From Ga0077555 sp964500805 (GTDB taxonomy: Bacteria > Pseudomonadota > Alphaproteobacteria > Rhizobiales > Hyphomicrobiaceae), in assembly GCA_964500805.1 (NCBI GenBank), contig CAZCQH010000008.1:1-64000 (forward strand): a stretch of DNA of 64,000 bases. Reading direction: 5' to 3'. This document shows positions 34,404-43,388 of this stretch, one piece after another (the stretch's first letter is position 1; every line of letters starts with the position of its first letter). Made by a program: the position numbers and the translations under genes. The notes under the pieces are model-generated. The model searched no databases. It was not told the DNA's origin and worked only from the letters and a program-made list of their open reading frames with translations.

Positions 34404-37253
34404 TCACTCCGACTCTGTCGTGCCAGACCGTCGGCGAACGCGGGCGAGATAACTGGTGCGCGGGCGTGTGTTCAACTCCGCAAGGAGAGCGTAATTGCGA
34501 TGGTCGCGCTTTTTCAGTGACACGGCCGTCGTCGGATCGTTGACATCACCAAAGACGATCGCGCTGGTCGGGCACGCCTGTTGACACGCGGTGCGCACTT
34601 CCCCGTCGCGGATCGAGCGGTTCTCGATCTTCGAGATGATTCGAGCTGAACTGATCCTTTGCACGCAGTAGGTGCATTTCTCCATGACCCCGCGCGAACG
34701 AACCGTAACCTCTGGATTGAGATGAGCGCCGACCTGCCCGGGCGGCGTTGCCGAATAGTCGAACCAATTGAAGCGGCGCACCTTGTAGGGGCAGTTGTTG
34801 GAGCAGGTGCGGGTGCCGATGCAGCGATTGTAAACCATGTCGTTGAGACCCTCGCGCGAGTGCACAGTGGCATTCACCGGGCAGACAACTTCGCAAGGGG
34901 CGTTCTCACACTGCATGCACGGCACGGGCTGGAAAAGAGTCTCCGTAGTGTCGGGTGAATGATAGCGGTCGACTCGCAGCCAGTGCATCTCACGTCCTGC
35001 CGCCACCTCCTCCGCGCCGACCACTGGCACATTGTTCTCTGCCTGGCAGGAAACGACGCATGCGTTGCACCCGATGCACGCATCGAGGTCGACGGTCATG
35101 CCCCAAGCATAACCATCGTGGACATAATCCGGATAGAGAGAGGCCATTGCTTCCTGTGGCCGGGATTCAAACTCTGCTCCAGCGGCAGCGTTAGTGGCGA
35201 CGACCTTGACGATGTCGCGACCTTCCATGCTGTGGTGGTCCTGAGTCGTAACAAGCCGCTGTCTTCGACCGGTCTTGGCGATTGTCGCTGCCAATGCCCA
35301 GGGCGACGAGCTCAAACGAAGGCGATATCCGTCAAATCCGATTTCTGAGCCGACCACGCCAGCCGCACTGCGACCGTAGCCGAGCGATACCGTGATCGTC
35401 TCTGGCGCCTGTCCTCGAATGCGTTGAACTGGAGCATCCAGCGAGCCCACCGCACTCGTGATCGTGATCACGTCGCCGTCCTCCAAATTGAATCGAGCGG
35501 CGGTCTCCGGGGCAATCAATGCCGCATTACCCCAAACCTGCTTTGTGATCGGTTTCGGCAGCTCTTGCAGCCAGGGATTGGCGGCATAGCGTCCGTCCCA
35601 GATCGACGCGTCTGGTGCAAAGTGCAGGAGGAGGCTCGGAGCAGTGAGGTTTCGTTCCGCGCCGGTAATTGATGCCGCCCAGTTCTGCCGTAACTCGACC
35701 GCAACCGGTGCCGCCGCCGATCCCTCAACGACACCGGACTCCAACGCGTTGGTCCAGCGTTGCTCGAATTCAGCTGTCCACCGCTTGCGCCAGTGCTCCT
35801 TGAGCGCGGTCATGCCGTCCTGAGGCTGCCCCAGCAGCGTGGTGAACAACTCGATCGGTGAGAGAGTCTCTACAAACGGTGCTGTCACCGGTTGCTGCAT
35901 TGAGATCATACCGTCGAATGTAACCATATCTCCCCAGCTCTCGAGCGCATGCGGTTGCGGCAGATGCCAGCTGCACACGCGTGCGGTTTCTTCTTCTGAG
36001 AAGCCAAGATGCAGGGAAAACGGCGCGCGCGAGATCCTCATCGCGATCTGAAGGTCTGCGGCAGCAGTGAAGACTGGGTTGCAGTCGGCAATGATGAGAT
36101 GCGTGACTGCTCCAGCATCAAGCCTATCCGAGAGCTCGGCGAGTGATCCGAATTCGGGCGCTTGCGGGAGTAGCGGGTTGAGGAAGTGAACCGTGCGCCC
36201 GACTGCACCTAGCTTCGAATTGATCGCATGTGCAATTGCGTGCACGCTGGCTGGCTGATCCCGACCAGCAAGCACCAGCGATGCCGGGCCTGCACTTCGC
36301 AATGCTGCCGCGACATCGCTCGCCTGAACAGGATTGCCTCCCGGGACGGAGTCGGGCATGACGCCGAGCGCGGCGCCGATCGAACGCGCCATACGCTCGA
36401 TCTCGTGAGGTGTCATCGCGAGAAGCTGATCAGCCCGCGCGCCGGTGAGCCCTGGGGTGGTCTCGGCAACAATAAGCCTGGGCAGCCGCCCGGTTTCTCG
36501 TCCGCGAGCGCGCCTCGCGGCAAAATCCGCTCCATAACGCACCTGAAGCGGACCATGACCGAGAAAATCAGATCCGAAGCTGACAATCGTATCAGCGTGC
36601 CGCAGATGATGCACTGTCGCAATGTTGCGACCGAACGCGAGATGAGCCCCCGCCTTCGCAGCTTCATCGTCGACCGGTGCATGGACGTATAGGCGTACTT
36701 CGGGTAGTCGATTGCGTAGCTCGACAAAGAGATCGCTTACCGTCGGCGATGCGACGGGCCCAATCAGGATGTGTAATCCCTCCCCGCGACGCGCAGCGAC
36801 GTCGCGAGCGAGCACGGCGAGCATGTCGCGAGCCTGCCGCCAGGTTCGACTTTGCCCCCGCTCGCTCACCGACCGCGATCGCTCGGGATCGTAAAGCGAA
36901 AGCAGCTCGGCCTGCATGTAGGCATCGCTCGCACCGAGGCTCGCCGGGTGCAGCGGATTGCCGTCGATCTTGACTGGGCGGCCATTGACGGTCTCGACCA
37001 GCACACCTCGACCGATGCCATCGAGACCGAGCGACGTGGCATAAACGACTGGTTCGCCTTCAGCCCACGCATATCCAGTAACAGGCCGAGACAGTAGTGG
37101 GCTGCCGAACCGATCTCCCTGCCTGCACCCGCTTCCGGCCATGGCCAACGAGGCGAGCATGAGCTGCATCAATCGTCGGCGGTTTGGATCAGTCGGGGGA
37201 CGAGCGGGGTCTTCTTCACGGCGGAAATCGGGATCGTCCGACCAGTCACGCAT
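34404..37253 (-). CDS. actB: Alternative Complex III subunit ActB (fused molybdopterin-like and Fe-S domains)
   Basis: ActB is the large periplasmic subunit of ACIII, a fusion of a molybdopterin-oxidoreductase-like domain (without the Mo cofactor in characterised ACIII) and a four-cluster ferredoxin-like domain. The 949-residue protein has a twin-arginine-type signal (RRRLMQLMLASL, with a lipobox-like GSGC). The Fe-S domain has CIGCNACVVSCQAE, CMQCENAPCEVVCP, CIGTRTCSNNCP and CTYC with CQQACP, enough cysteines for four clusters. I chose ATG 37253, just after actA's stop; longer starts lie within actA. The actABCDEF order on the minus strand is complete. Confidence 0.94.
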   Translation of the reverse strand: MRDWSDDPDFRREEDPARPPTDPNRRRLMQLMLASLAMAGSGCRQGDRFGSPLLSRPVTGYAWAEGEPVVYATSLGLDGIGRGVLVETVNGRPVKIDGNPLHPASLGASDAYMQAELLSLYDPERSRSVSERGQSRTWRQARDMLAVLARDVAARRGEGLHILIGPVASPTVSDLFVELRNRLPEVRLYVHAPVDDEAAKAGAHLAFGRNIATVHHLRHADTIVSFGSDFLGHGPLQVRYGADFAARRARGRETGRLPRLIVAETTPGLTGARADQLLAMTPHEIERMARSIGAALGVMPDSVPGGNPVQASDVAAALRSAGPASLVLAGRDQPASVHAIAHAINSKLGAVGRTVHFLNPLLPQAPEFGSLAELSDRLDAGAVTHLIIADCNPVFTAAADLQIAMRISRAPFSLHLGFSEEETARVCSWHLPQPHALESWGDMVTFDGMISMQQPVTAPFVETLSPIELFTTLLGQPQDGMTALKEHWRKRWTAEFEQRWTNALESGVVEGSAAAPVAVELRQNWAASITGAERNLTAPSLLLHFAPDASIWDGRYAANPWLQELPKPITKQVWGNAALIAPETAARFNLEDGDVITITSAVGSLDAPVQRIRGQAPETITVSLGYGRSAAGVVGSEIGFDGYRLRLSSSPWALAATIAKTGRRQRLVTTQDHHSMEGRDIVKVVATNAAAGAEFESRPQEAMASLYPDYVHDGYAWGMTVDLDACIGCNACVVSCQAENNVPVVGAEEVAAGREMHWLRVDRYHSPDTTETLFQPVPCMQCENAPCEVVCPVNATVHSREGLNDMVYNRCIGTRTCSNNCPYKVRRFNWFDYSATPPGQVGAHLNPEVTVRSRGVMEKCTYCVQRISSARIISKIENRSIRDGEVRTACQQACPTSAIVFGDVNDPTTAVSLKKRDHRNYALLAELNTRPRTSYLARVRRRSGTTESE

Positions 37254-37258
37254 TGAGG

Positions 37259-37888
37259 TCACCGATGGCACGTCGAACAGTTGGTGAGCAGCGGTGCGGT
37301 TGCAAGGTGGGATTGCGTTTTGGTCCCCACCGGCTCTACTTGAAGCTTGTGGTGGCTGCGATGACACTCGAGACACCAGCCCATCGACAGAGTCCTGGTC
37401 TTTACGGTTTGCGCCATTGTCTCTACCTCACCGTGGCACGTGCTGCATGCAATGCTGTTGGCTGTATGAACGCCATGATGAAACCGAGCGTGGTCAGGGA
37501 GCCGATGAACCGAATTCCAGACGATAGGTTGGCCAAGCGCAACACTCGTACGCAGAGGCTCGAGCAGTGTTGCTGCTTTCCAGATTTGGGAGTGACAAGT
37601 CATGCACGTGTGAGCCGACGGCATGCCGGCACTTGCCGATCTCTCGACAGCTGTGTGGCAGTATCTGCAGTCGATCCCCAATGTGCCTGCATGAAGATCG
37701 TGCCGGAAGGGAATTGGTTGAGCGGTCGCTTTTCCGACGTTCCAGTAGGAGTCCGAACGAACCCAGAAAAGCCCAAGGGCGATAGCCGCCGCACTCCCCG
37801 CGAGTAATAGAGCCAGAATGGTCCTGAACACGACAGTTGAGTGCCGGCTGAACAGCTGCCCCATAACCGCTTCACGCAAGCTCCTCAT
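37259..37888 (-). CDS. actA: Alternative Complex III subunit ActA (pentaheme cytochrome c)
   Basis: ActA is the membrane-anchored multiheme cytochrome of ACIII. The 209-residue protein has one N-terminal helix (about residues 22-42, TILALLLAGSAAAIALGLFW) and five CxxCH sites at residues 74, 95, 148, 172 and 204, as expected of a five-heme ActA. It is the first gene of the act operon and has a 145-base or longer gap upstream with the probable promoter. ATG 37888 is the longest start; ATG 37864 (MGQLFSRHS) with GAAG upstream is a close alternative giving 201 residues. Confidence 0.92.
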   Translation of the reverse strand: MRSLREAVMGQLFSRHSTVVFRTILALLLAGSAAAIALGLFWVRSDSYWNVGKATAQPIPFRHDLHAGTLGIDCRYCHTAVERSASAGMPSAHTCMTCHSQIWKAATLLEPLRTSVALGQPIVWNSVHRLPDHARFHHGVHTANSIACSTCHGEVETMAQTVKTRTLSMGWCLECHRSHHKLQVEPVGTKTQSHLATAPLLTNCSTCHR

Positions 37889-38027
37889 GAACTACGGGAT
37901 ACAGCGTAACGTCGAACGTCATTCGAAGTTCCCGCAGCAGCCGGCTGACGGGCTCAAACCCTGAATAGGGAAGCGCCGGCACTGTGTCGATTGCCGGCAA
38001 AGGTCGAAATCGAGGGACGATGGAAGT

Positions 38028-38429
38028 TTACTTTTTATGCCGACTCAGTTTGCGGCGAACGTCACGAGGTTGGGCAGAATGCTGGCGTCCCGCGCGCGTA
38101 TCTGCGCGCTTCTTTTCCGACGTGCGATCATATTCAGCGTTGGTGAGTTTGCTTCGAGCTGCGCGCGGCAGGTAGCGCTCCCCGGTATATCGACTGTTCT
38201 TACCTGATCGTGTGTTCCAATCGGCTTTGGTCCAGCGGACCAAGCTGTTGTCCCCCGATTTTGCACCGAGATATCCTCCGCCCCGGCGCTTGTATTCTTG
38301 AACAGCTAGTTGTGCCTTGCGCGCCGACCATTGGCCGCGACGGCCGCCGCGGCTCGAGCGGGTAACTGCAGCTTTGACCCGTTCCCACAACTCAGGATTG
38401 GTGCGCCGAGCAGCCCTGGACGTCACCAT
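38028..38429 (-). CDS. DUF5872-like small basic protein
   Basis: The 133-residue, strongly basic protein shows the pattern NPELWERVKAAV, GQWSARKAQLAVQEYKRRGGGYLGAKSGDNSLVRWT and ADWNTRSGKNS, which I associate with the DUF5872 family of stress-island proteins. Function is unknown. Lys and Arg content suggests DNA or RNA binding, but that is only an inference. The gene follows the pyridoxamine-oxidase-like gene by five bases on the same strand, with a DUF378 gene beyond, so the three are probably one transcript. Confidence 0.72.
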   Translation of the reverse strand: MVTSRAARRTNPELWERVKAAVTRSSRGGRRGQWSARKAQLAVQEYKRRGGGYLGAKSGDNSLVRWTKADWNTRSGKNSRYTGERYLPRAARSKLTNAEYDRTSEKKRADTRAGRQHSAQPRDVRRKLSRHKK

Positions 38430-38434
38430 CCCGT

Positions 38435-38959
38435 TCAGACCGGAGTTTTGGCATGCTGCTCTTTGTCCAGACGCGGCCGTGCCCCCTCCGCGTAGGCTTT
38501 CGCAGCTGACATGACGTACTTGACGCCTTGGACACCGGAATTGTCCCAGTACTCTGCATCGCGCAGTTCAATCGCGATGAAACCGAGATCTTCTTGATCT
38601 TTTCCTTGGGGAAACCAGACCCGCCATTCCTCGCGCCACAGGCGTTCCACCAATGAGCGATCTTTGATCACGCGAGCCTCACCCCGAGCCGCAACATAGC
38701 GACTGCTCTCTTGCAGCACGAGAGAAACGCGAGGATCAGTCTCGATCTCTGTTGCCTTCGGAGATGCCATGCTGGTGACAAAGAAAACATCGCCGTTATC
38801 ATCTACTTCGGCAATCCACATTGGCCGCGCATGCATCTCTTGACCATCATGAGTGACCAGCATCCCGCTCCGGAACGAACGGGCCAGCTCAATGAATCGA
38901 GCTCGGGTATCGATTTCGCCTGTCTGCGCTTGCGCGCGATCGTTCTGGGGATTGCTCAT
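38435..38959 (-). CDS. Pyridoxamine 5'-phosphate oxidase-like, general stress protein 26 family
   Basis: The 174-residue protein is a split-barrel flavin-binding protein. It has RSGMLVTHDGQEMHARPMWIAEVDDNGDVFFVTS, then VSLVLQESSRYVAARGEARVI and EWRVWFPQGKDQEDLGFIAIEL, the layout of the general stress protein 26 branch, where FMN or FAD binds but the natural reaction is unclear. It lies 12 bases after the DUF378 gene and just before the DUF5872-like gene. The start is ATG 38959. Confidence 0.85.
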   Translation of the reverse strand: MSNPQNDRAQAQTGEIDTRARFIELARSFRSGMLVTHDGQEMHARPMWIAEVDDNGDVFFVTSMASPKATEIETDPRVSLVLQESSRYVAARGEARVIKDRSLVERLWREEWRVWFPQGKDQEDLGFIAIELRDAEYWDNSGVQGVKYVMSAAKAYAEGARPRLDKEQHAKTPV

Positions 38960-38971
38960 AACCTATCGCCC

Positions 38972-39208
38972 TCATAGTCCCCTGCGATCGCGCACCGAAT
39001 CGGTATTCGTGACGGGAGCGAACAAGGTCACGCCATAAATGGCGGCCAGGCCGACTAATGCGTAGATGATGCGCGACAGCCCGCTCTTGTATCCCACTTC
39101 GCCACCGAAAATTGCAGCGACCAGATCGAAGTTGAAAATGCCCACGAGACCCCAATTGAGGCCGCCGATCACCAGCAAAGCAAGTGCTATCGAGTTCAAG
39201 CTTCTCAT
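38972..39208 (-). CDS. DUF378 small membrane protein
   Basis: The 78-residue protein has the DUF378 pattern LVIGGLNWGLVGIFNFDLVAAIFG and LSRIIYALVGLAAIYGV, with two membrane helices. The function is unknown. I chose ATG 39208 because GGAG lies six bases upstream and MRSLNS is a typical family beginning. It is the first gene of the stress cassette, downstream of the photolyase gene by 230 bases. Confidence 0.85.
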   Translation of the reverse strand: MRSLNSIALALLVIGGLNWGLVGIFNFDLVAAIFGGEVGYKSGLSRIIYALVGLAAIYGVTLFAPVTNTDSVRDRRGL

Positions 39209-39438
39209 AACGGTCTCCATGGGCGCTGGCGTTGCGCTCAGATACATCGCGCAAGCATCAGGCATGCACGGCCATGATCGTGAAACGTCATCAAGAACGA
39301 TCAGTTCCGGCTGCATGATGACTTTGTTGTGCCGGTCACGGAGATGGGCGTCGCGATCGATTTGAGCAGCTGCTCAGAGCCGAGAGTGTCGCCCATGGAA
39401 CTCCGCTGGGACACTTCCATGCACTCGAGTGCGACACA

Positions 39439-40902
39439 TCAGTGGCGCGCCGAATCTCGCTCGTCAGCATTCTGAATTGCTGCTGCTGCGCGCTTTACTG
39501 CTTCGTAGCCGGCCAAGGCGTCGCGTCTTGCGGCGCCATGCTCGACGATCGGGAGAGGATAATTCTGCCCGAGTCGGATGCCTGCGCAATTGAGTGTAGT
39601 AGGATCAGCCTCGAACGGTGCATGGATGTTTGCTGTCGGCAATCGTGTGAGCTCAGGGCACCACCGTCGTACATAGGCCCCTTCGGGATCGAACTTGCGA
39701 CCTTGCTCGATTGGGTTGAAAATTCGGAAGTAGGGTGCTGCGTCTGCGCCGCTTCCGGTCACCCATTGCCAGCTCGCCACGTTGTTTGCGAGGTCGGCAT
39801 CGACCAGCGTGTCCCAGAACCACGCCTCGCCCTTGCGCCAGTCAGTGCGCAGATGCTTGACCAGGAAGCTCGCCGTGATCATGCGGACGCGATTGTGCAT
39901 GTAGCCCGTCGCCCACAGCTCGCGCATGCCGGCGTCCACCATGGGGTAGCCAGTGAGCCCCTTCTGCCAGCGCTTCAGAGCCGACGGATTATTCGCCCAG
40001 GGATAAGCGTCGAATGCTGGTCTCCAATGGTTCTCCGCCATCGCCGGAAAATGGTACAGAAGGTGATGATTGAACTCGCGCCAGCCAATCTCGGATAGCA
40101 GCTTGTTCGCTGCACCGACGAGTGAAGGCTTGGCTGACAGGCTCTCATGTACAGCCGCCCAGATTTGGCGTGGCGAGATCTCTCCCCAGTGCAGATGTGG
40201 TGACAACCGTGTCACGCCAGGGAGATCCGGACGGTTGCGCAGTTCGCTGTAGCTCGCAAGCGATGTCGCGAGGAACCGCTCCAGCTTTTTTCTGGCCGGC
40301 TTTTCGCCGGGCTGCCACTCCAGATTGAACCCCTTTGCCCAGTTGGGTCGCGTCGGCAGCAGGAGCCAGTCGTCGAGCCGGTCGCCAAGTGCGGAAATGT
40401 CGGCAAGCTTCAACGATGGTGTCCGTAGCGGTGCATCGAAACGTTTGCGCAGGCAAGCGCGCCAAAACGGTGAGTAGACTTTGAATGGCTTCTCGTCGCT
40501 TGTGGCGACTTGCCAGGGTTCGAGCAGCAAGCTGCCGTTGAAGCTGGCAACCTCTATGCCGCGAGCACCCAAGTCGGACATCAATGCCTTGTCGCGCCGG
40601 ACGGCGTATGGGTCGTAGCAGCGGTTCCAGACCACCATCGTTGCGCCCGTGCGCTCCACGAGAGCCGGCAGCACCTCTGTCGCCGCTCCGCGCAACAAGA
40701 CGAGGCCGCCCAACGAGGTACTGAGCGATTTCAGGCTATGGTGGAGCCACCAGCGCGACGCGCCGCCGATGGGCCGTCCCCGAGGTGGTGGCGTCTCGTC
40801 AAGAATGTAAAGCGGGATGACAGTGCCCCGGTTTGCGGCGTGGGCAAGTGCAGGGTTGTCGTCCAGCCGTAAATCCTGGCGGAACCAGACAATCGTTCGC
40901 AT
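39439..40902 (-). CDS. phrB: Deoxyribodipyrimidine photolyase
   Basis: Photolyase repairs UV-induced pyrimidine dimers with light, using FAD. The 487-residue protein has the N-terminal alpha/beta domain (TIVWFRQDLRLDDNPAL) and the FAD-binding domain: WGEISPRQIW, the GYPMVDAGMRELWATGYMHNRVRM motif, then AWFWDTLVDADLANNVASWQWVTGSGADAAPYFRIFNP. This is the class I CPD photolyase layout. I chose ATG 40902, with GAGG seven bases upstream; ATG 40923 would add seven residues. It is near small stress genes and a respiratory cluster. Confidence 0.94.
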   Translation of the reverse strand: MRTIVWFRQDLRLDDNPALAHAANRGTVIPLYILDETPPPRGRPIGGASRWWLHHSLKSLSTSLGGLVLLRGAATEVLPALVERTGATMVVWNRCYDPYAVRRDKALMSDLGARGIEVASFNGSLLLEPWQVATSDEKPFKVYSPFWRACLRKRFDAPLRTPSLKLADISALGDRLDDWLLLPTRPNWAKGFNLEWQPGEKPARKKLERFLATSLASYSELRNRPDLPGVTRLSPHLHWGEISPRQIWAAVHESLSAKPSLVGAANKLLSEIGWREFNHHLLYHFPAMAENHWRPAFDAYPWANNPSALKRWQKGLTGYPMVDAGMRELWATGYMHNRVRMITASFLVKHLRTDWRKGEAWFWDTLVDADLANNVASWQWVTGSGADAAPYFRIFNPIEQGRKFDPEGAYVRRWCPELTRLPTANIHAPFEADPTTLNCAGIRLGQNYPLPIVEHGAARRDALAGYEAVKRAAAAIQNADERDSARH

Positions 40903-41125
40903 TCGATGCCTCGTCGATACCATCGGTCGGGGACATATGCTTCGAGTAGCGGGAACGCAAGGCGCAACGGGTCGTTCCGAAGCGACCAGCGTCCCTGAGC
41001 TCGGTGTCTTTCAGACAAGCGCACTCGTCTTGATCTGATCGACGCGACTTCGATCGACGTGCCTTCAACTTGACACGTCTTCCCGGGCTGTTGTGCTGAG
41101 TAGTGAGGCGCAGCAGCGGGCCGAC

Positions 41126-42427
41126 TCAATGTAGCTTGATCTCAGGCTTGGTAAGACCGCCAATCCAACCACCCAAGGTTTCGAGCAGCACGACTCGCCA
41201 GCCGAGAAGGGTTGCGCGATGCTGCCGATAGAGCCACTTATAGAACAACCGCGCCAACAATCCCTGTATGCGATAATCTTTTCCGCTGATGAAGCCCATC
41301 AGCGTGCCAATGGCGCTCTCTTGGGACCCGAGGGACACCAGAGAGCCCAGGTCTCGATACCGGAACGGCTCGATGGTCCGGCCCGCTAGAAGGGCGGGTA
41401 TGCTGCGCGCCAGGTAAACGGCCTGCTGCCGGCTCGCCTGGGCCCGTGCCGGCACCAGTCCGCCGTGGTCAAGCCATGGGCAAGCCGCGCAGTCCCCAAG
41501 AGCAAAGATGTTTTCATCGCGCGTCACGCGTAGCCGCTCGGTGACCACGAGCTGGCGAGTGCGGTTGACCTCGAGACCGTCGAGCCGCGTGAGCAGGTCG
41601 GCTGCTCTGACCCCGGCTGCCCACACGATAACATCAGCCTCGATGACCGCGCCTCCCCTGATCGAGAGCCGATCCTTCTCAATCCCAACCACGACTTCAC
41701 CGTTTCGAATGTGAATGTCGAGGTCGCGAAGGGATGCCGAAACTCTCTCCGAAAGGGACTCTGGCAGTTGCTGCAGGAGCCGGGCGTCTGCATTGACGAT
41801 CGTTATGTCAATGAAACTTTCGGGATCGAGCCGATCGAGGCCGTATGAGATGAGGATACGGGACGAGGCCTTGATTTCTGCGGCCAACTCGACGCCGGTG
41901 GCACCGCCCCCCACAATGACGAGTCGCAGCCGGTCCACTTTTCGCGGAGCTGGAGCATAGTTCGCGCTCATACAAGCACGCACGATCCGCGTCCTCAGAG
42001 CTTCGGCCTGTTCCGCCGTGTCCAGCTTCAGCGCATGTTCGAAACCGGGTACGCCGAAATCGTTGGCAATGCCGCCGATTGCTATGACCAGAACGTCATA
42101 GGCGATTTGACGGGCTGGGATGATAATTATGCCAGCTTCGTCCTGTACAGCAGCGATCCGTACCGTCTTTTCAGCTCGATTCAATCCTTCGAGCGAGCCC
42201 TGGTGAAAAGTGAAGCCATGAGATCGAGCAAGCGCAAGGTAGGAAATTTCGTGGGTTGCTGGATCGAGACTTCCCGATGCAAGCTCATGAAGCAGCGGCT
42301 TCCACAAATGCGCCTGCTCGCGCTCGATCAGCGCGACATCAATGTCGCGGCGTCGCGACAGCCTTATTGCCAGTGCGAGGCCGCCAGCGCCGCCCCCGCA
42401 GATCACAACGCGCGTGCGCGTGTTCAT
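41126..42427 (-). CDS. ndh: Type II NADH:quinone oxidoreductase (NDH-2)
   Basis: NDH-2 is a single-subunit, non-proton-pumping enzyme that passes electrons from NADH to quinone at the inner membrane surface. The 433-residue protein has the FAD motif VICGGGAGGLALAIRL at the start, the NADH motif VIVGGGATGVELAAEI near residue 180, the FALGDCAACP FAD motif, and a C-terminal region (GFISGKDYRIQGLLARLFYKWLYRQHR) typical of membrane-attached NDH-2. ATG 42427 overlaps the stop of the upstream sdhB by four bases (ATGA), so the two are coupled. Confidence 0.88.
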   Translation of the reverse strand: MNTRTRVVICGGGAGGLALAIRLSRRRDIDVALIEREQAHLWKPLLHELASGSLDPATHEISYLALARSHGFTFHQGSLEGLNRAEKTVRIAAVQDEAGIIIIPARQIAYDVLVIAIGGIANDFGVPGFEHALKLDTAEQAEALRTRIVRACMSANYAPAPRKVDRLRLVIVGGGATGVELAAEIKASSRILISYGLDRLDPESFIDITIVNADARLLQQLPESLSERVSASLRDLDIHIRNGEVVVGIEKDRLSIRGGAVIEADVIVWAAGVRAADLLTRLDGLEVNRTRQLVVTERLRVTRDENIFALGDCAACPWLDHGGLVPARAQASRQQAVYLARSIPALLAGRTIEPFRYRDLGSLVSLGSQESAIGTLMGFISGKDYRIQGLLARLFYKWLYRQHRATLLGWRVVLLETLGGWIGGLTKPEIKLH

Positions 42428-43206
42428 GGCTCGCGTCTGCGGGCTTGGAGCAACCAGCGCAGCTCCGCGATCGCTTTGGCGGGATTGAGTCCCTTGGGGC
42501 ACACCTTGGCACAATTGAGGATCTGCCGGCAGCCGTAGACGCCGAGCGGCTGTGCGACAATATCCAGTCTCTCGTCGGTGGCCTCGTCACGGCTGTCTTG
42601 GACCCAACGATGCGCCTGAAGCAACGCTGCAGGTCCTGGAAACGTCTCTTCGTTCCACCAATAGCTCGGACAGGCCGAAGAGCAGCAAGCGCACAAGATG
42701 CACTCATAAAGCCCGTCGAGCTTCTGCCTCTCGGGCGGTGTCTGGCGATTCTCAGTACCGTCGCTCGGCTCCCTGCTCTGAAGCTGTGGCTGCATGGCGT
42801 GATAGTGCGCGAAAAATCGGCTGAGGTCGGGTACCAGGTCGCGAATGACGCGCATATGCGGCAGCGGATATATCGACAGCGGACGCTTGCCATCGCCGAG
42901 GGCGGTCACACAGGCGAGCGCATTGGTGCCGTCAATGTTCATCGAGCAGCTGCCGCATATGCCTTCACGACACGAGCGGCGAAAAACCAGAGTCGGGTCG
43001 ATCTCATTGCGGATCTTGTGCAGAGCATCCAAAACCATAGGCCCACAGCGCGCCCGCTCGATCCAGTACGTGTCGAGGCGGGGATTGGAGTCCTCTTCCG
43101 GGTGCCAGCGATAGACTTGCAGCTCGCGCCACCCAGATCCGGTGGGATGGTTCCAGACGCGTCCAGCCTTCACCCTGGAATTTTCTGGAAGTCGTAGCTG
43201 AACCAT
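42424..43206 (-). CDS. sdhB: Succinate dehydrogenase iron-sulfur subunit (orphan copy)
   Basis: The 260-residue protein has the complete SdhB set: a 2Fe-2S site (CREGICGSCSMNIDG with a later Cys), a 4Fe-4S site (CILCACCSSACP) and a 3Fe-4S site (CRQILNCAKVCP), plus PSYWWN and the typical C-terminal KGLNPAKAIAEL. No sdhA, sdhC or sdhD is in view, and the gene is overlapped by NDH-2, so it may serve another complex or another sdhA. GGGGAAGG precedes ATG 43206; ATG 43239 is possible. Confidence 0.9.
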   Translation of the reverse strand: MVQLRLPENSRVKAGRVWNHPTGSGWRELQVYRWHPEEDSNPRLDTYWIERARCGPMVLDALHKIRNEIDPTLVFRRSCREGICGSCSMNIDGTNALACVTALGDGKRPLSIYPLPHMRVIRDLVPDLSRFFAHYHAMQPQLQSREPSDGTENRQTPPERQKLDGLYECILCACCSSACPSYWWNEETFPGPAALLQAHRWVQDSRDEATDERLDIVAQPLGVYGCRQILNCAKVCPKGLNPAKAIAELRWLLQARRREP

Positions 43207-43388
43207 TTGGATGCCTTCCCCTACTGAAACGCCAACCATTGCTCAGCAGGCCGCTTCAGTCGCGGGAGCCTCGATTTTTGGGCGAGCGGAAGGCTCGACC
43301 AGCGCCTACCTTGATCGCGGAACAACGCACCCGATGCCTTAGGGTTCACGGACGACCATCAAAAGTGCAGAGCTTGCTCTCCACTCAT

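Noticed and set aside
37991..38000. TTGCCGGCAA palindrome upstream of actA as an FNR/FixK site
   Set aside because: The spacing and half-sites do not fit TTGAT-N4-ATCAA.
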